This document shows positions 54,769 through 64,000 of a stretch of 64,000 nucleotides of DNA, piece by piece. This DNA comes from Granulicella sp. Lineage in GTDB: Bacteria > Acidobacteriota > Terriglobia > Terriglobales > Acidobacteriaceae. The stretch covers positions 113,779 through 177,778 of the forward strand of contig DAIDKF010000001.1 of NCBI GenBank assembly GCA_027450185.1. Direction: 5' to 3'. The translations under genes were made by a program, and so were the position numbers. Position 1 is the stretch's first letter. Each line of letters begins with the position of its first letter. The notes beneath the pieces are model-generated. The model saw only the letters and a program-made list of their open reading frames with translations, had not been told where the DNA came from and made no database searches.

Positions 54769-54948
54769 AGCAAGATTACGCTAGCCTAGCGCGTTGAGCG
54801 CAAGTCAGCAGAGAACCGGATCAGCGACCAGGAGCCATTGGCGTTTGTCCAGAAGAGGTATAGATCGCAGTTGTAGGGCGGTCACAAGATGCGGGTAGCT
54901 ATAGGTTCCCCGCAAGGCATTGAGATAGAGATTTTCTGGAGGGGTTTT

Positions 54949-57900
54949 ATGGCCACGGAGACTGCACTGCACTTTCCTCGGATGGCGCGGACAGGTATGT
55001 TGGTTTTGATTGGGATGTTGTCTCTATGCGGTGTCGCATTGGCACAGCAGGAGTTGGTCACGACTGGCTCTGTTATTCCGCTACAACATAGCAACCAATA
55101 TTGCCAGATCTATCAAGTTCTCAATGCACCCAATGGTGACACATTGTTTCTCGACGTCTGCGGCGGTGGAGGGTATGGTGCTATTTATCAGCTAAAACAG
55201 GGTTCTACCACTTTCCAGACGATCACGTCGGCCATCGACAGTGCAGGTACCTACTGGAATGAAAGCATGGCAATGGATGCTAAAGGCACCATCTATATTA
55301 CAGACCGCTATAGCGGCAGCCAGCATCTTTACCGTGTTCCTTACAATCCTGCAGATGGCACGTGGGATTACTCGGCATCGAAGGACAGTTTTGAGCCTAC
55401 AATCGACGGTGGTTTTGAGGGGAACGGGACGCAGAACGATGCGTTTCTAGATAGCCCTGCAAAGGATGGAAGCGGCATTCTGTTTGTTTCCGAGCAAAAT
55501 GCTAACGACATCATGATGATCCCGGTCAACGCCAACGGTACGGTTCCGCTTTTCCCCAGCGGGCCTGACGCGGGTCAACCTGAATTTCAGTACCTCATTA
55601 AGGGCTTAGCCGATAAAGTGATGCCCATGGTGGTTGACACCAACGGCAACCTTTACTTTATTGAGAACCCTTACGACCCACCGGCCAGTCGCGTTACGGG
55701 TGTCTTTTTCGTTCCCTCCGGTGCCTACAAAAGCTGCATGGCTGCTAGTGCTGCTGGCACAGCAAGTCCCACCACACCTTGCATCTCTGGGACTGAGTCC
55801 TCATTGCAACGTATCGATCCTGGTAATACGGAGAAGTTCAACGGAATTACGCTTGACGCGGCCGGCAACATCTATTTGTCAGATGCCAGCGATGGCTATG
55901 GCGGCACAAGAAATGGCCTGCTGATGGTTCCAAATGAGAGTGGGAGCCCGATTGGAGTTACTGCTACCAGCTTCAACTTCGAACATGTGGAATACATCTC
56001 ACCTGTGGGCGTCAATGCGGAGCCAACGATTGATCCACGAGGGTTCTTTTGGCTGCCAACTGGAGCTGCATCCAACTGGAGTCCGGCCGGGTCCGGACCA
56101 ATCCCTGGAACTGGGAATTTTGTTCTCTATCAATTGGGTACGGCGAATCTGGGATCGACGCCTGTGGGCACGCCTAGTTCTGCCGCTACAGTGTTCTTCA
56201 GCTTCAGCGGCAGCGTGACCCCGGCAAGTATCTCGTTCTCCCAGCCGGGTGCTGGAACTGACTTTATTGCCGCGGCTACTAATCCATATCCGCCCACCAG
56301 CGGAACCACGCCGGCAGTTCCGTGCACAGCCGGTACGACCTATATCGTATATAGTTCCTGTCAATATTGGGCTCAACTCACTCCACAGGGCACCAATTCG
56401 GTTGGCAGCATTTCGGGTCAGATGTCCATGTTGGACGCAACCAACAAAGTTATCAACGGGAGCACTGCGGACCTGAATGGGATTGGCGAGGGGCCTGCGG
56501 CAGCGTTACTGATTCCATCTGCGCAGACTCCGCTTGCGACGGGGCTCGTTTCGCCTCAGCAGGTTTCGGGCGATTCTCTTGGCAACTCCTATGTAGCTGA
56601 TTCGGGGCAGGGAAAGGTGCTGATGTTTGCCGCTGGCGCGACCACGGCTACGGCAGGAACTTCTATCGGGACTGATCTCACTGCTCCAACAGGTGTAACC
56701 GTGGATGGCTTCGGCGACGTGTACATCGGCGACTCCGGCAAGGTGATCGAAGTCCCTGCTGTGAACGGAGTTTTGAACCCTGCTGGCCAAACGGTACTTG
56801 CATCGGGGCTTGGGACACACCTCAACCTAGCTGCAGACGGTGCGGGTAACGTATATGTTGCGGATGCAGACAATGCTCGTGTGGTCAGGATCTACAATCC
56901 ACAGATGTCCATGGTGATCGAGGGCATCGAGACAGTCGGAACAGGCTTTGCGAAGCCATCGGCAGTTGCGGTCGACAACGCTGGGAATGTCTACGTTGCG
57001 GATGGAACAAATCTGGTAGAGATTAATTTTTGGGGTGGACTGGCCAACATTACAGCCAACTTAGCCGCACCTGTAACTGGCCTTGCGGTCGATCCGTCTG
57101 GCTCCGTATATGTCGCCCAGACCGGCGGAATCATCCGCATACCACTGGAAAGTGCTGGACTAAACCCAAGCGATGCAGCGCAAATCGATAACACAGGCGT
57201 CACTGCGCCGAACAGTGTTGGAATTGACTCGCTCGGGAACCTCTACGTTAGCACAGCGTCTTACAGTGTGAGCACTATTGGAGCTACGGGTGCCGGGACC
57301 AACCCAGTTGCTACCCCAAACGTGCTGTTGCTCAGCGGGGCTCTAGTAAACTTCGGTCTTGTCAGCCAGCAGACGCAAAGCAATCCAATTGATGTCAATG
57401 TGTACAACATTGGAAACTTGCCGTTGGCTTTGACTGCACCTCCAACGTTCGCGGGTGCGAATGCCGCTGACTATTCAATCCAAGCAGACGGCCAGAATCC
57501 ATGCGATACAAGCGGCGCTACAACCATAGCTAGCGCCACGGCCTGTCAATTGGGTGTGACCGTTACGGCGGTTGGTCTGGGAGTTAGCCAGGGGACAATG
57601 GCAGTTCCCACCACTGCGCTGAATGCCCCGACAGCGAGCGCATCTCTGGAAGCGTATTCAAGCGATCTTCTCTGCCGAACGTTGACAACAATCACACTGA
57701 ATCCTGCGACGGGTCTGACATATCCAGGCAGTACTACTGTGACCTCAACGACGGTGCCCGATCCTGCGTATCCATGCGCTGCAGGTGGAGTTCCAGAGAA
57801 TGGCAAGATTGCGCTTACGCTTGCACCACAGGCGAAAGGTTCGCAACCTTCTACGCAGACTCAAACGTTGCAGGCCAGCGGAATACAAACATTTTCGCTG

Positions 57901-58899
57901 ACTGCGTTGAATGGTGGAACGTATGCCTTGTACGTTGGATATAAGGGGGACCCGGTCTACGGTGGGAGTTCCAGCGCCAGAAACTTTACCTTTACCGTTG
58001 CGCCGGCGGTTCCCAACGTTTCCCTTAGTGAGCCGGCCGGTATCACGCCTGTTAACGGTGTTTACTATGTGCTGCAAGGATCAACCACGACCATAAAAGC
58101 TTCTGTGACATCGACCTTGGGAACCCCGACTGGTAGTGTGAAATTCCTCAACAACGGGTCAACACCAGCCGATCCAACGCAAAATCCGGTGACCTTGGAT
58201 GGGAGCGGTAATGCGACGTTCGACACCTCAAACCTCGTGGCTGGAACCTATAATCTCACGGCGGCATTTAGCGGCGATTTAAACTTCTCCGCCGTAACAT
58301 CTTCGGTGGTGACTATCGATGTGATACCACAGAGTGCGCTCATTACTGCGAATCCAGCTACAGTCACAACCGTAGCTGGCACTCCTGTGACAAGCACGCT
58401 CACTATCACTGCCCTCGAGGGCTATTCGCCGAAGTTAGGAGCTCAGCTCTTCTGCGACAACACCACGCTGCCGCAGTATGCGGAGTGTACCTTCGACGTG
58501 CCGACGATCGATCTGTTTGATCACCCGGGTGTCCCGCAGCTAAGTCACGTCACTATCAGCAGCAACCTTCCGGTAAATGTTGCGAGTGTCCGAAGAGGTG
58601 CGTCGCCAGTCGCCTTCGCCGGCTTGGTTGGTATGGGGCTGCTCGGACTGGCATTCCGTCGAAAGGTCAAGCTGTTCCGTTCATCTCTCACGGTCGCTTG
58701 CATTCTACTTTTACTTTTCGGGTCAACCGGAGGACTTATGGGATGCACGAACTCTGGCTACACGACGACACCGCCAGCACCTCATGTGACCACGCCAGCT
58801 GGTACCTACAACGTGCGCATATACACAGTTGACCTTATATCGAACCAAGTATCCTCACTGCCCTTCACTTTGGGCGTGACGATCACCGCGGCAAAATAA
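54949..58899 (+). CDS. Giant secreted NHL-repeat / Ig-like protein, paralogue 1
   Basis: 1316 residues from ATG 54949 (GGAGGGG five bases upstream). Signal peptide ARTGMLVLIGMLSLCGVALAQ. Residues about 60-780 contain NHL-type beta-propeller blades (GNIYLSDASDG, GNSYVADSGQGKVLMF, GNVYVADADNARVVRI, GNVYVADGTNLVEI), then choice-of-anchor-like and Ig-like (Big3-type) modules with GTYNLTAAFSGDLNFS. The C terminus is special: FAGLVGMGLLGLAF plus RRKVK, a second helix ending GLMGC (Cys1266), and a ~50-residue tail starting TPAGTYNV. The same tail recurs in the next gene. No enzyme motif; likely a surface or extracellular structural or binding protein. It follows the second TonB receptor by 180 bp. 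Confidence 0.85.
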   Translation: MATETALHFPRMARTGMLVLIGMLSLCGVALAQQELVTTGSVIPLQHSNQYCQIYQVLNAPNGDTLFLDVCGGGGYGAIYQLKQGSTTFQTITSAIDSAGTYWNESMAMDAKGTIYITDRYSGSQHLYRVPYNPADGTWDYSASKDSFEPTIDGGFEGNGTQNDAFLDSPAKDGSGILFVSEQNANDIMMIPVNANGTVPLFPSGPDAGQPEFQYLIKGLADKVMPMVVDTNGNLYFIENPYDPPASRVTGVFFVPSGAYKSCMAASAAGTASPTTPCISGTESSLQRIDPGNTEKFNGITLDAAGNIYLSDASDGYGGTRNGLLMVPNESGSPIGVTATSFNFEHVEYISPVGVNAEPTIDPRGFFWLPTGAASNWSPAGSGPIPGTGNFVLYQLGTANLGSTPVGTPSSAATVFFSFSGSVTPASISFSQPGAGTDFIAAATNPYPPTSGTTPAVPCTAGTTYIVYSSCQYWAQLTPQGTNSVGSISGQMSMLDATNKVINGSTADLNGIGEGPAAALLIPSAQTPLATGLVSPQQVSGDSLGNSYVADSGQGKVLMFAAGATTATAGTSIGTDLTAPTGVTVDGFGDVYIGDSGKVIEVPAVNGVLNPAGQTVLASGLGTHLNLAADGAGNVYVADADNARVVRIYNPQMSMVIEGIETVGTGFAKPSAVAVDNAGNVYVADGTNLVEINFWGGLANITANLAAPVTGLAVDPSGSVYVAQTGGIIRIPLESAGLNPSDAAQIDNTGVTAPNSVGIDSLGNLYVSTASYSVSTIGATGAGTNPVATPNVLLLSGALVNFGLVSQQTQSNPIDVNVYNIGNLPLALTAPPTFAGANAADYSIQADGQNPCDTSGATTIASATACQLGVTVTAVGLGVSQGTMAVPTTALNAPTASASLEAYSSDLLCRTLTTITLNPATGLTYPGSTTVTSTTVPDPAYPCAAGGVPENGKIALTLAPQAKGSQPSTQTQTLQASGIQTFSLTALNGGTYALYVGYKGDPVYGGSSSARNFTFTVAPAVPNVSLSEPAGITPVNGVYYVLQGSTTTIKASVTSTLGTPTGSVKFLNNGSTPADPTQNPVTLDGSGNATFDTSNLVAGTYNLTAAFSGDLNFSAVTSSVVTIDVIPQSALITANPATVTTVAGTPVTSTLTITALEGYSPKLGAQLFCDNTTLPQYAECTFDVPTIDLFDHPGVPQLSHVTISSNLPVNVASVRRGASPVAFAGLVGMGLLGLAFRRKVKLFRSSLTVACILLLLFGSTGGLMGCTNSGYTTTPPAPHVTTPAGTYNVRIYTVDLISNQVSSLPFTLGVTITAAK

Positions 58900-59009
58900 G
58901 CGCCGCAACATTCGGCTGAAACCGAGGCTTCCTGGAAGAGAGGAATCAAATCCCGGAAGCAATAAAACAGAAGCTTCAAGTAAGTACGTGTTCTCTAGGG
59001 AGAAATGCC

Positions 59010-62000
59010 ATGTTCACCAAGTTCTACAAATTGCGGCTCCGTCTCTCCGCACCCGCTCTGACGTTGCTCCTCTTTTGTGTGTTTTCCGGCACTGGGGCAA
59101 GATCGCAGGCGACCACTCCCCTCGTGACCGCAAGTTTCCCTCAGAGCCTGACGGCGCCCACTGGGCTAGGCCAGGTCTTCCAGACCGCTCTTGATAGCTA
59201 CGGTGATCTTCTGGTGGTGGACTACGCAAATGGTGGCTTATACGAATATCCGGTTAACGGTGGCTCTGTGATTACCTTGGTTGCTGCGGGGGGGCTCCCA
59301 ACCTACGCTAACCCGGGTGTCGCGATTGACTCCAATAATAATCTCTATATTGAAGCCAACTACAACAACTGCCTGTTAATGTTTCCTTATGATGTAACGT
59401 CTAGTACGTGGACTGGGCTTTCTACCGTAACTCCAGCAAATCCTACAACCTATATCTGTCCGAACAACGGGAAGGGGACCAGCCCGTACATCTTCGCACA
59501 ATATGGAATCACCGGTATGCCAAATGGCTATTTCCAACCGTGGGCTATCACGGTGGATTCACACAATAATCTGATCATTAGTGCGCAGAATAGCGGTAAC
59601 TTCATCTTTTCTTTGTCTGTAACTGGCTCGGGTAGCGCAGCAAAGGCGGGGGCTGCAGTAGGCATTCTTACGAGCATGGGTGCACGTCCGCAATCGATTG
59701 CTATCGATAAGTTCGGTAACATCTATTTCGTTGAAGAGTCAGATACGGTAAATAGCAAACCTCCGGAAAGCCCATTGTCTGGCGTTTACATGATTCCAGC
59801 GGGTTCAACTGCCATAGCTTCGGACGCAGGTCTCGCTCGTGTCGACCCAAGCCTGCCTGCAGTTACGGGTGTCACTACCGACCCCTCCGGGAACCTCTAC
59901 ATCAGCGACTCCAAAGAAGGAGTCTTCTTTGTGCCTAATCCATCCGGGACACCAAACACTTCGGCGGCGGTGCTGCTTACTCCTATACCTGCAGATGGTC
60001 AGGTAAGCGTCGACTTGAAGCGGGACATCCTGTACGTGCCGACCAATCAGAGTGGCAGCCAGACGGTCACGGAAGTTACTTTCAATGCGGCACAACTTGG
60101 CTCAACGGCCGTGGGGACTCCGACGGCAACAGCGGCAACAGTACTCTTTAGCTTTAGTGGTGCTGTAACTCCTGGATCTTTCGTCATTCAGGAAGCTGGC
60201 GCTGCGACCCCTGATTTCATGATTGCCAGCGGCGGAACCTGTGCAGGAGGGACTGCATATACCGCACAAAGCAGTTGCTCGGAGAACGTAATGTTGAACC
60301 CTCATTCAGTTGGCGATGTATCCGCCAAGTTACTTATGCTCGACGCATCGAGCAATATACTGTCCTCGCTCTCTCTCCAGGGGGTAGGCTTAGGTGCAGC
60401 GCTTCAAGTAAGCTCTCAAGTCCCATCCGCGACGGCCTCTGTGATTGGAGCCGGTCTGAAGACTCCGACCCAGGTTGCCGTGGATGCCAATGATGATACG
60501 TATGTTGCGGACGCTGGCCTTGCTACGGTGGAGATCTATCCGAAAGGTTATGGCGCAATAGCCGCGACTACGACAGTGGGCACGGGACTTACGGCGCCAA
60601 CCGGAGTAGCTGTGGATGGGGCCGGCGATGTCTTTATCGCGGACAGTGGCAATGTGTATGAGGTGCCGAATAGCCCGTCGGGCTTTATCACTTCGGGCCA
60701 GCTAACACTCAAGGGAGGCCTCGGTACAAACCTCAGGCTGGCCGCAGACGGCTTCGATAATCTCTACATCTCGGACCCTGATCATCACCAGGTAGTGAAG
60801 TTGGGGAGCCTGTCGGGAACATTCGGCCCTCTAAGCCAGACCGAGACCGATCTGTCAGGATTCAACGCTCCCTCGGCGGTCGCCGTCGATGAGAACGGTA
60901 ACCTGTATGTGGCTGATGGAGCCAACCTGTTCGAAGTAACGCCCAATGGAGCGCAGACCACACTGCTGACTAGCCTTGTCAATCCGACAGGACTGGCTGT
61001 GGATCCGTCCGGAGCGGTGTATGTAACGATGGCGGGGGGTACTGCTCGCATCCCAAACATGGGCGGGACGCTGACTCCAGCCGATCAGACGATCGTTGCA
61101 CCTGCGGTTACGAGTCCAACATCCGTTGCAATTGACTCGATGCAGGATGTTTACGTTATAGATTCCGTCGCGGAAGACGTTAACTTCGTTAACTCTAGTA
61201 CTTCGATCAACTTCGGAACCCTGACCAGCGCAACGGCAACACAGACCGCAAATATTACGGTCGTGAATGACGGAAACTCCCCATTCAATTTCACCACATT
61301 TACCAGTACGCCCGACTTTAGTGCTACCAGTACGACTTGCGTTGCTCCAGTGGCAATTGGGTCAAACTGTTCCGCAATAATCACCTTCAATCCTGGTCCC
61401 GGCGATCAGGGCACCCTGTCCGCAGAACTCCTAGTGCAGTCTGGTGCGGCAAACGCTCCGGTTGGTGTGAATGTTGTGGGTGTAGGAGTAGCGTTGGCAA
61501 ATTCAACAACGACCCTGAATGTGACGAATGCGACTGTAGACGGTGCACCTGCTGTCGTCAAGGTTGTTCCTGCTTCAGGAACAGGTGCCGCGCCGACCGG
61601 ACAAGTGACGCTGACGATCACTGGTGTCACCGTCACGACACCGGTCACAGTGACCGGCACACTCGTGAACGGTACTGTTACCATCGCCCCACCGCAGATA
61701 CCGGCGGGGACTTATACCTTTAGCGTGAGTTACGGAGGCGACCGGGCGTACGGACCTTCCACGGCTACAGCGCAGGTGGTGATTGCTGCTGGTGCTGTGA
61801 CGCTGACGCAGCCGACGATGGCCGCGGTTCAGCTTGCAGATCCAGCGTATCCATATGTTCTGGCCACAGGCACCGGATCGAGTGAGCCGTATGACGGTTC
61901 GGTCGTTCCCTTCGAATACACCTACCCGGTTCAGGTAGTGGCAACCGATGCAGCACCGCTAATCGGTCAACCAGTCTACGACCCCACGGGCAAATTAGTT

Positions 62001-62990
62001 GGGATGAATTATGGTTCGGTCACCTATGCTGGAGCTCCCGCCCCGGGTTGTGCTCCTGTTCCCGTGGCATCAGATGGTACCGCGCCGTTCCTCACCTCCT
62101 GCTTCACTATTAATACCAATAACAATTCCATTCCTGACCTTCTGACTAGTTACACTATTACCCCGACGTACAGTCCCGCCGGGATAGGTGCAGCAGCAGG
62201 GCTGACAAATCCCAATTACTCATCGTTCACCGGTTCGCCTATTTCGTTCACAGCCTTGCGTAATCCAGTGGTGCAGATTTCGTCCAACCCAAGTACGTTG
62301 ACGGTTTCTCCAGGGTCTTCAACAACCGCGACGCTTACGTTGACCTCATTACTAGGCTTCGGATATGCAGGTGGCGGAGATGTTCCGCCGACGGCGAACG
62401 TGCAAGAGCCGAGCGGTGGATTGCTAAATAACTACTCGCTCCCAGTGCAACTCGCCTGCGATGGGTTGCCTGCGTATGCTACCTGCACCTTCAGCTATCC
62501 GACGCCAGACGTATCGGATCCGCAGTCCGTTGCAGTGGGCCCTGTGCCGGGAACCCTGATCGGCGGAGTTGCGTGTGCGGCCAACGTGGGATGCGTGGGG
62601 CCTGGCACCGTGATCATGACAATTACCACGAACATACCGTCTGGAAGTGTGGCGAAGCTTAGCCGTGATTCTAGTGCTATCACCTTCGCAACCATGTTCG
62701 GGGTTGGTCTGCTCGGCCTCGCCTTCCGCAACAGGAAGAAGTGCTTGCGAGGACAAATTCCCACGCTGGCTGGCCTAGTACTCTGCTGCGGGATTATCGC
62801 TGGTCTCAGTGGCTGCACAACGAAGCAACTTGGCGTAACTTCCGGAGCAGTATCTCCTACTGGAACCTACAAGGTATTGGTCACGGCCAAGCAGGTAGGC
62901 AGCCGCACCATTACACAGTATCCAGGAATCGTGTACGGCAACGAAAATCAGATGTCTCTTCCGTTCACGATCAACTTGACCGTTCAGTAA
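59010..62990 (+). CDS. Giant secreted NHL-repeat / Ig-like protein, paralogue 2
   Basis: 1326 residues, same architecture as paralogue 1. Signal sequence LTLLLFCVFSGTGARS, then about 600 residues of NHL blades (GNLYISDSKEGVFFV, DTYVADAGLATVEIY, GDVFIADSGNVYEV, GNLYVADGANLFEV), two Ig-like repeats with GTYTFSVSYGGDRAYGPSTA, and the C-terminal cassette FATMFGVGLLGLAF-RNRKK, second helix ending GLSGC (Cys1269), tail with SPTGTYKV and LPFTINLTV. Overall similarity to paralogue 1 is visible throughout, for example NFGxxTSxxAT and SSPTSVAIDS-type joints. AGGGAG seven bases before the ATG. Probably from tandem duplication. Function unassigned; NHL propellers usually bind proteins or glycans. Confidence 0.85.
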   Translation: MFTKFYKLRLRLSAPALTLLLFCVFSGTGARSQATTPLVTASFPQSLTAPTGLGQVFQTALDSYGDLLVVDYANGGLYEYPVNGGSVITLVAAGGLPTYANPGVAIDSNNNLYIEANYNNCLLMFPYDVTSSTWTGLSTVTPANPTTYICPNNGKGTSPYIFAQYGITGMPNGYFQPWAITVDSHNNLIISAQNSGNFIFSLSVTGSGSAAKAGAAVGILTSMGARPQSIAIDKFGNIYFVEESDTVNSKPPESPLSGVYMIPAGSTAIASDAGLARVDPSLPAVTGVTTDPSGNLYISDSKEGVFFVPNPSGTPNTSAAVLLTPIPADGQVSVDLKRDILYVPTNQSGSQTVTEVTFNAAQLGSTAVGTPTATAATVLFSFSGAVTPGSFVIQEAGAATPDFMIASGGTCAGGTAYTAQSSCSENVMLNPHSVGDVSAKLLMLDASSNILSSLSLQGVGLGAALQVSSQVPSATASVIGAGLKTPTQVAVDANDDTYVADAGLATVEIYPKGYGAIAATTTVGTGLTAPTGVAVDGAGDVFIADSGNVYEVPNSPSGFITSGQLTLKGGLGTNLRLAADGFDNLYISDPDHHQVVKLGSLSGTFGPLSQTETDLSGFNAPSAVAVDENGNLYVADGANLFEVTPNGAQTTLLTSLVNPTGLAVDPSGAVYVTMAGGTARIPNMGGTLTPADQTIVAPAVTSPTSVAIDSMQDVYVIDSVAEDVNFVNSSTSINFGTLTSATATQTANITVVNDGNSPFNFTTFTSTPDFSATSTTCVAPVAIGSNCSAIITFNPGPGDQGTLSAELLVQSGAANAPVGVNVVGVGVALANSTTTLNVTNATVDGAPAVVKVVPASGTGAAPTGQVTLTITGVTVTTPVTVTGTLVNGTVTIAPPQIPAGTYTFSVSYGGDRAYGPSTATAQVVIAAGAVTLTQPTMAAVQLADPAYPYVLATGTGSSEPYDGSVVPFEYTYPVQVVATDAAPLIGQPVYDPTGKLVGMNYGSVTYAGAPAPGCAPVPVASDGTAPFLTSCFTINTNNNSIPDLLTSYTITPTYSPAGIGAAAGLTNPNYSSFTGSPISFTALRNPVVQISSNPSTLTVSPGSSTTATLTLTSLLGFGYAGGGDVPPTANVQEPSGGLLNNYSLPVQLACDGLPAYATCTFSYPTPDVSDPQSVAVGPVPGTLIGGVACAANVGCVGPGTVIMTITTNIPSGSVAKLSRDSSAITFATMFGVGLLGLAFRNRKKCLRGQIPTLAGLVLCCGIIAGLSGCTTKQLGVTSGAVSPTGTYKVLVTAKQVGSRTITQYPGIVYGNENQMSLPFTINLTVQ

Positions 62991-63223
62991 GAATTTGCCC
63001 TCCCCAGAAAAAATAGCGAGAGTCTGCGATTGGCTCCCGCTAGCATCTCCCAGTTGAACCGAGGTTCTCCCGAAATAATGAGGGTTCTGTTCCAGGCATG
63101 AACGCGAAGACCGCTCGAGGCCGTCAGGCAGAAGTGGAACACAAGATCGGAAGGCAGCACGCAATGAATGGACTAAGAGTTGTTCACGCCATGCGAAGAG
63201 AACTGAATAGAGGAGTATTAGAA

Positions 63224-64000
63224 ATGAAAGCTATCCGGACAGGCCTACGCTATTCATCGCGGTCATGCACATCGGTATCTAACGCCATGGTCTTCGCCCT
63301 TGCCTTGTGCCTCTCCACAATGGCTGCAAAGGCGCAGGTGCCTGCATCCGGGGATATTGTTATGAGCCAATCGACATCGCTAGGAGCGTTACCGGGTAAC
63401 GGGGCACAATCCGGTGGAGAGCCTGCAGGCGACACCATGGCGGTCAACGCATTTGGTGACCTGATCGCCACGAACACCTACAACAACAAGATTCTGCTCT
63501 TTGCTCCGGGAGGGACGACTCCGACTGTTCTCGGGACTCTAAGCAACCCGAATGGGGTGGCTGTGGACAGTCAGAACAACCTCTATATTGGGTTCTCATA
63601 TGGCCCGACAGTTCTGAAGGTTCCTTATGTGAATGGGGCCTATGCAGCGATAGCGGCAACCAGCAGCAGCACGCCGAACTGCACCGGGACCGATACGGTA
63701 GAGTGCATCATGAACAACATCTCTTTGTCTGGAGGCTCCGGCGTGGTATCGCTGGTGTTCGACTCGAAGGGTGACTTGTTCTTTGGAACGACGAACCAGA
63801 ACCAGGGAGGAGACAATCCCAACACGATTTATGAGTGCACCGCGACGTGTCTCTACACGGGGTCTCCTGCGCCAGTGGTGATCTTTACAGAGCCGAAGGC
63901 GAGCGCTCCGGATACGACGGGCCAGTTGAGCATCGGCGGCATGGCCATTGATGCTTCGGGCAACCTCTTCTTCACCGACTCAGCAATCGGCTCGACGAAT
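63224..64000 (+). CDS. NHL-repeat secreted protein, paralogue 3 (3' partial)
   Basis: Open frame from ATG 63224 (GGAG seven bases upstream) through the window end, 259 codons so far and no stop. It starts MKAIRTGLRYSS, with a hydrophobic core AMVFALALCLSTMAA and cleavage near KAQV. NHL-like blades follow: LSNPNGVAVDSQNNLYIG, VVSLVFDSKGDLFFGT, IGGMAIDASGNLFFTDS. Cysteine pairs (CTGTDTVEC, CTATC) resemble those in paralogues 1 and 2. It is the third in a row and almost certainly another giant protein, with the C-terminal cassette expected beyond the window. The 233 bp before it hold no other gene. Confidence 0.8.
   Translation, partial: MKAIRTGLRYSSRSCTSVSNAMVFALALCLSTMAAKAQVPASGDIVMSQSTSLGALPGNGAQSGGEPAGDTMAVNAFGDLIATNTYNNKILLFAPGGTTPTVLGTLSNPNGVAVDSQNNLYIGFSYGPTVLKVPYVNGAYAAIAATSSSTPNCTGTDTVECIMNNISLSGGSGVVSLVFDSKGDLFFGTTNQNQGGDNPNTIYECTATCLYTGSPAPVVIFTEPKASAPDTTGQLSIGGMAIDASGNLFFTDSAIGSTN

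Overview
The window looks like a chromosomal segment of a plant-polymer-degrading soil bacterium. The closest fit is Acidobacteriota, class Terriglobia (Granulicella, Edaphobacter or Terriglobus type). This rests on gene content, not on a marker gene: two very large Oar-type TonB receptors with N-terminal carboxypeptidase-regulatory domains, a run of giant NHL/Ig-like secreted proteins, and pectinases, in a generally G+C-rich sequence. The genus cannot be fixed from the sequence alone.

Layout. 1-3.6 kb: end of an L-rhamnose operon (aldolase/dehydrogenase, rhamnulokinase). 3.7-11.9 kb, minus strand: an FAD oxidoreductase, a 1429-residue fusion of a sodium/solute symporter with a serine-hydrolase (AmiE-like) domain and a NamZ/DUF1343 exo-muramidase domain, and a GH20 hexosaminidase. 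This reads as a compact muropeptide or amino-sugar salvage locus. 12-14.3 kb: LolA and a TPR/HTH protein. 14.5-17.2 kb: pyruvate phosphate dikinase. 17.3-22.1 kb: a Tat-exported GH2 glycosidase behind a LacI-family regulator. 22.5-25.2 kb: two-subunit 2-oxoacid:ferredoxin oxidoreductase. 25.3-27.7 kb: CstA with its small YbdD partner. 27.9-30.7 kb: an EfpL-like EF-P and a PabB-PabC fusion. 30.7-36.9 kb: a pectin/galacturonate locus (FadR-type regulator, polygalacturonase-pectinesterase fusion, second polygalacturonase, uronate isomerase) in which three related GGT-N3-ACC palindromes mark a probable regulon. 37-39.5 kb: cytochrome bd oxidase. 39.6-43.6 kb: TonB receptor. 44.1-48.3 kb: ABC-2 exporter with a DesK/DesR-like two-component pair, split by an unusual 39-bp tandem repeat. 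48.6-50.1 kb: SelO. 50.8-64 kb: a second Oar-type receptor followed by three tandem NHL-repeat secreted proteins, the last running off the window.

Working together: pectin is cut and de-esterified outside the cell by the GH28-CE8 and GH28 enzymes. Galacturonate then enters through UxaC, and rhamnose from rhamnogalacturonan enters through RhaB and the aldolase. The large TonB receptors may import oligomers. The NamZ/AmiE/symporter fusion plus GH20 would do for cell-wall sugars what the pectin genes do for plant walls. Degenerate palindromic elements built around CTTNAG recur in five intergenic spots. No tRNA, rRNA, CRISPR array, transposase or phage gene was seen.
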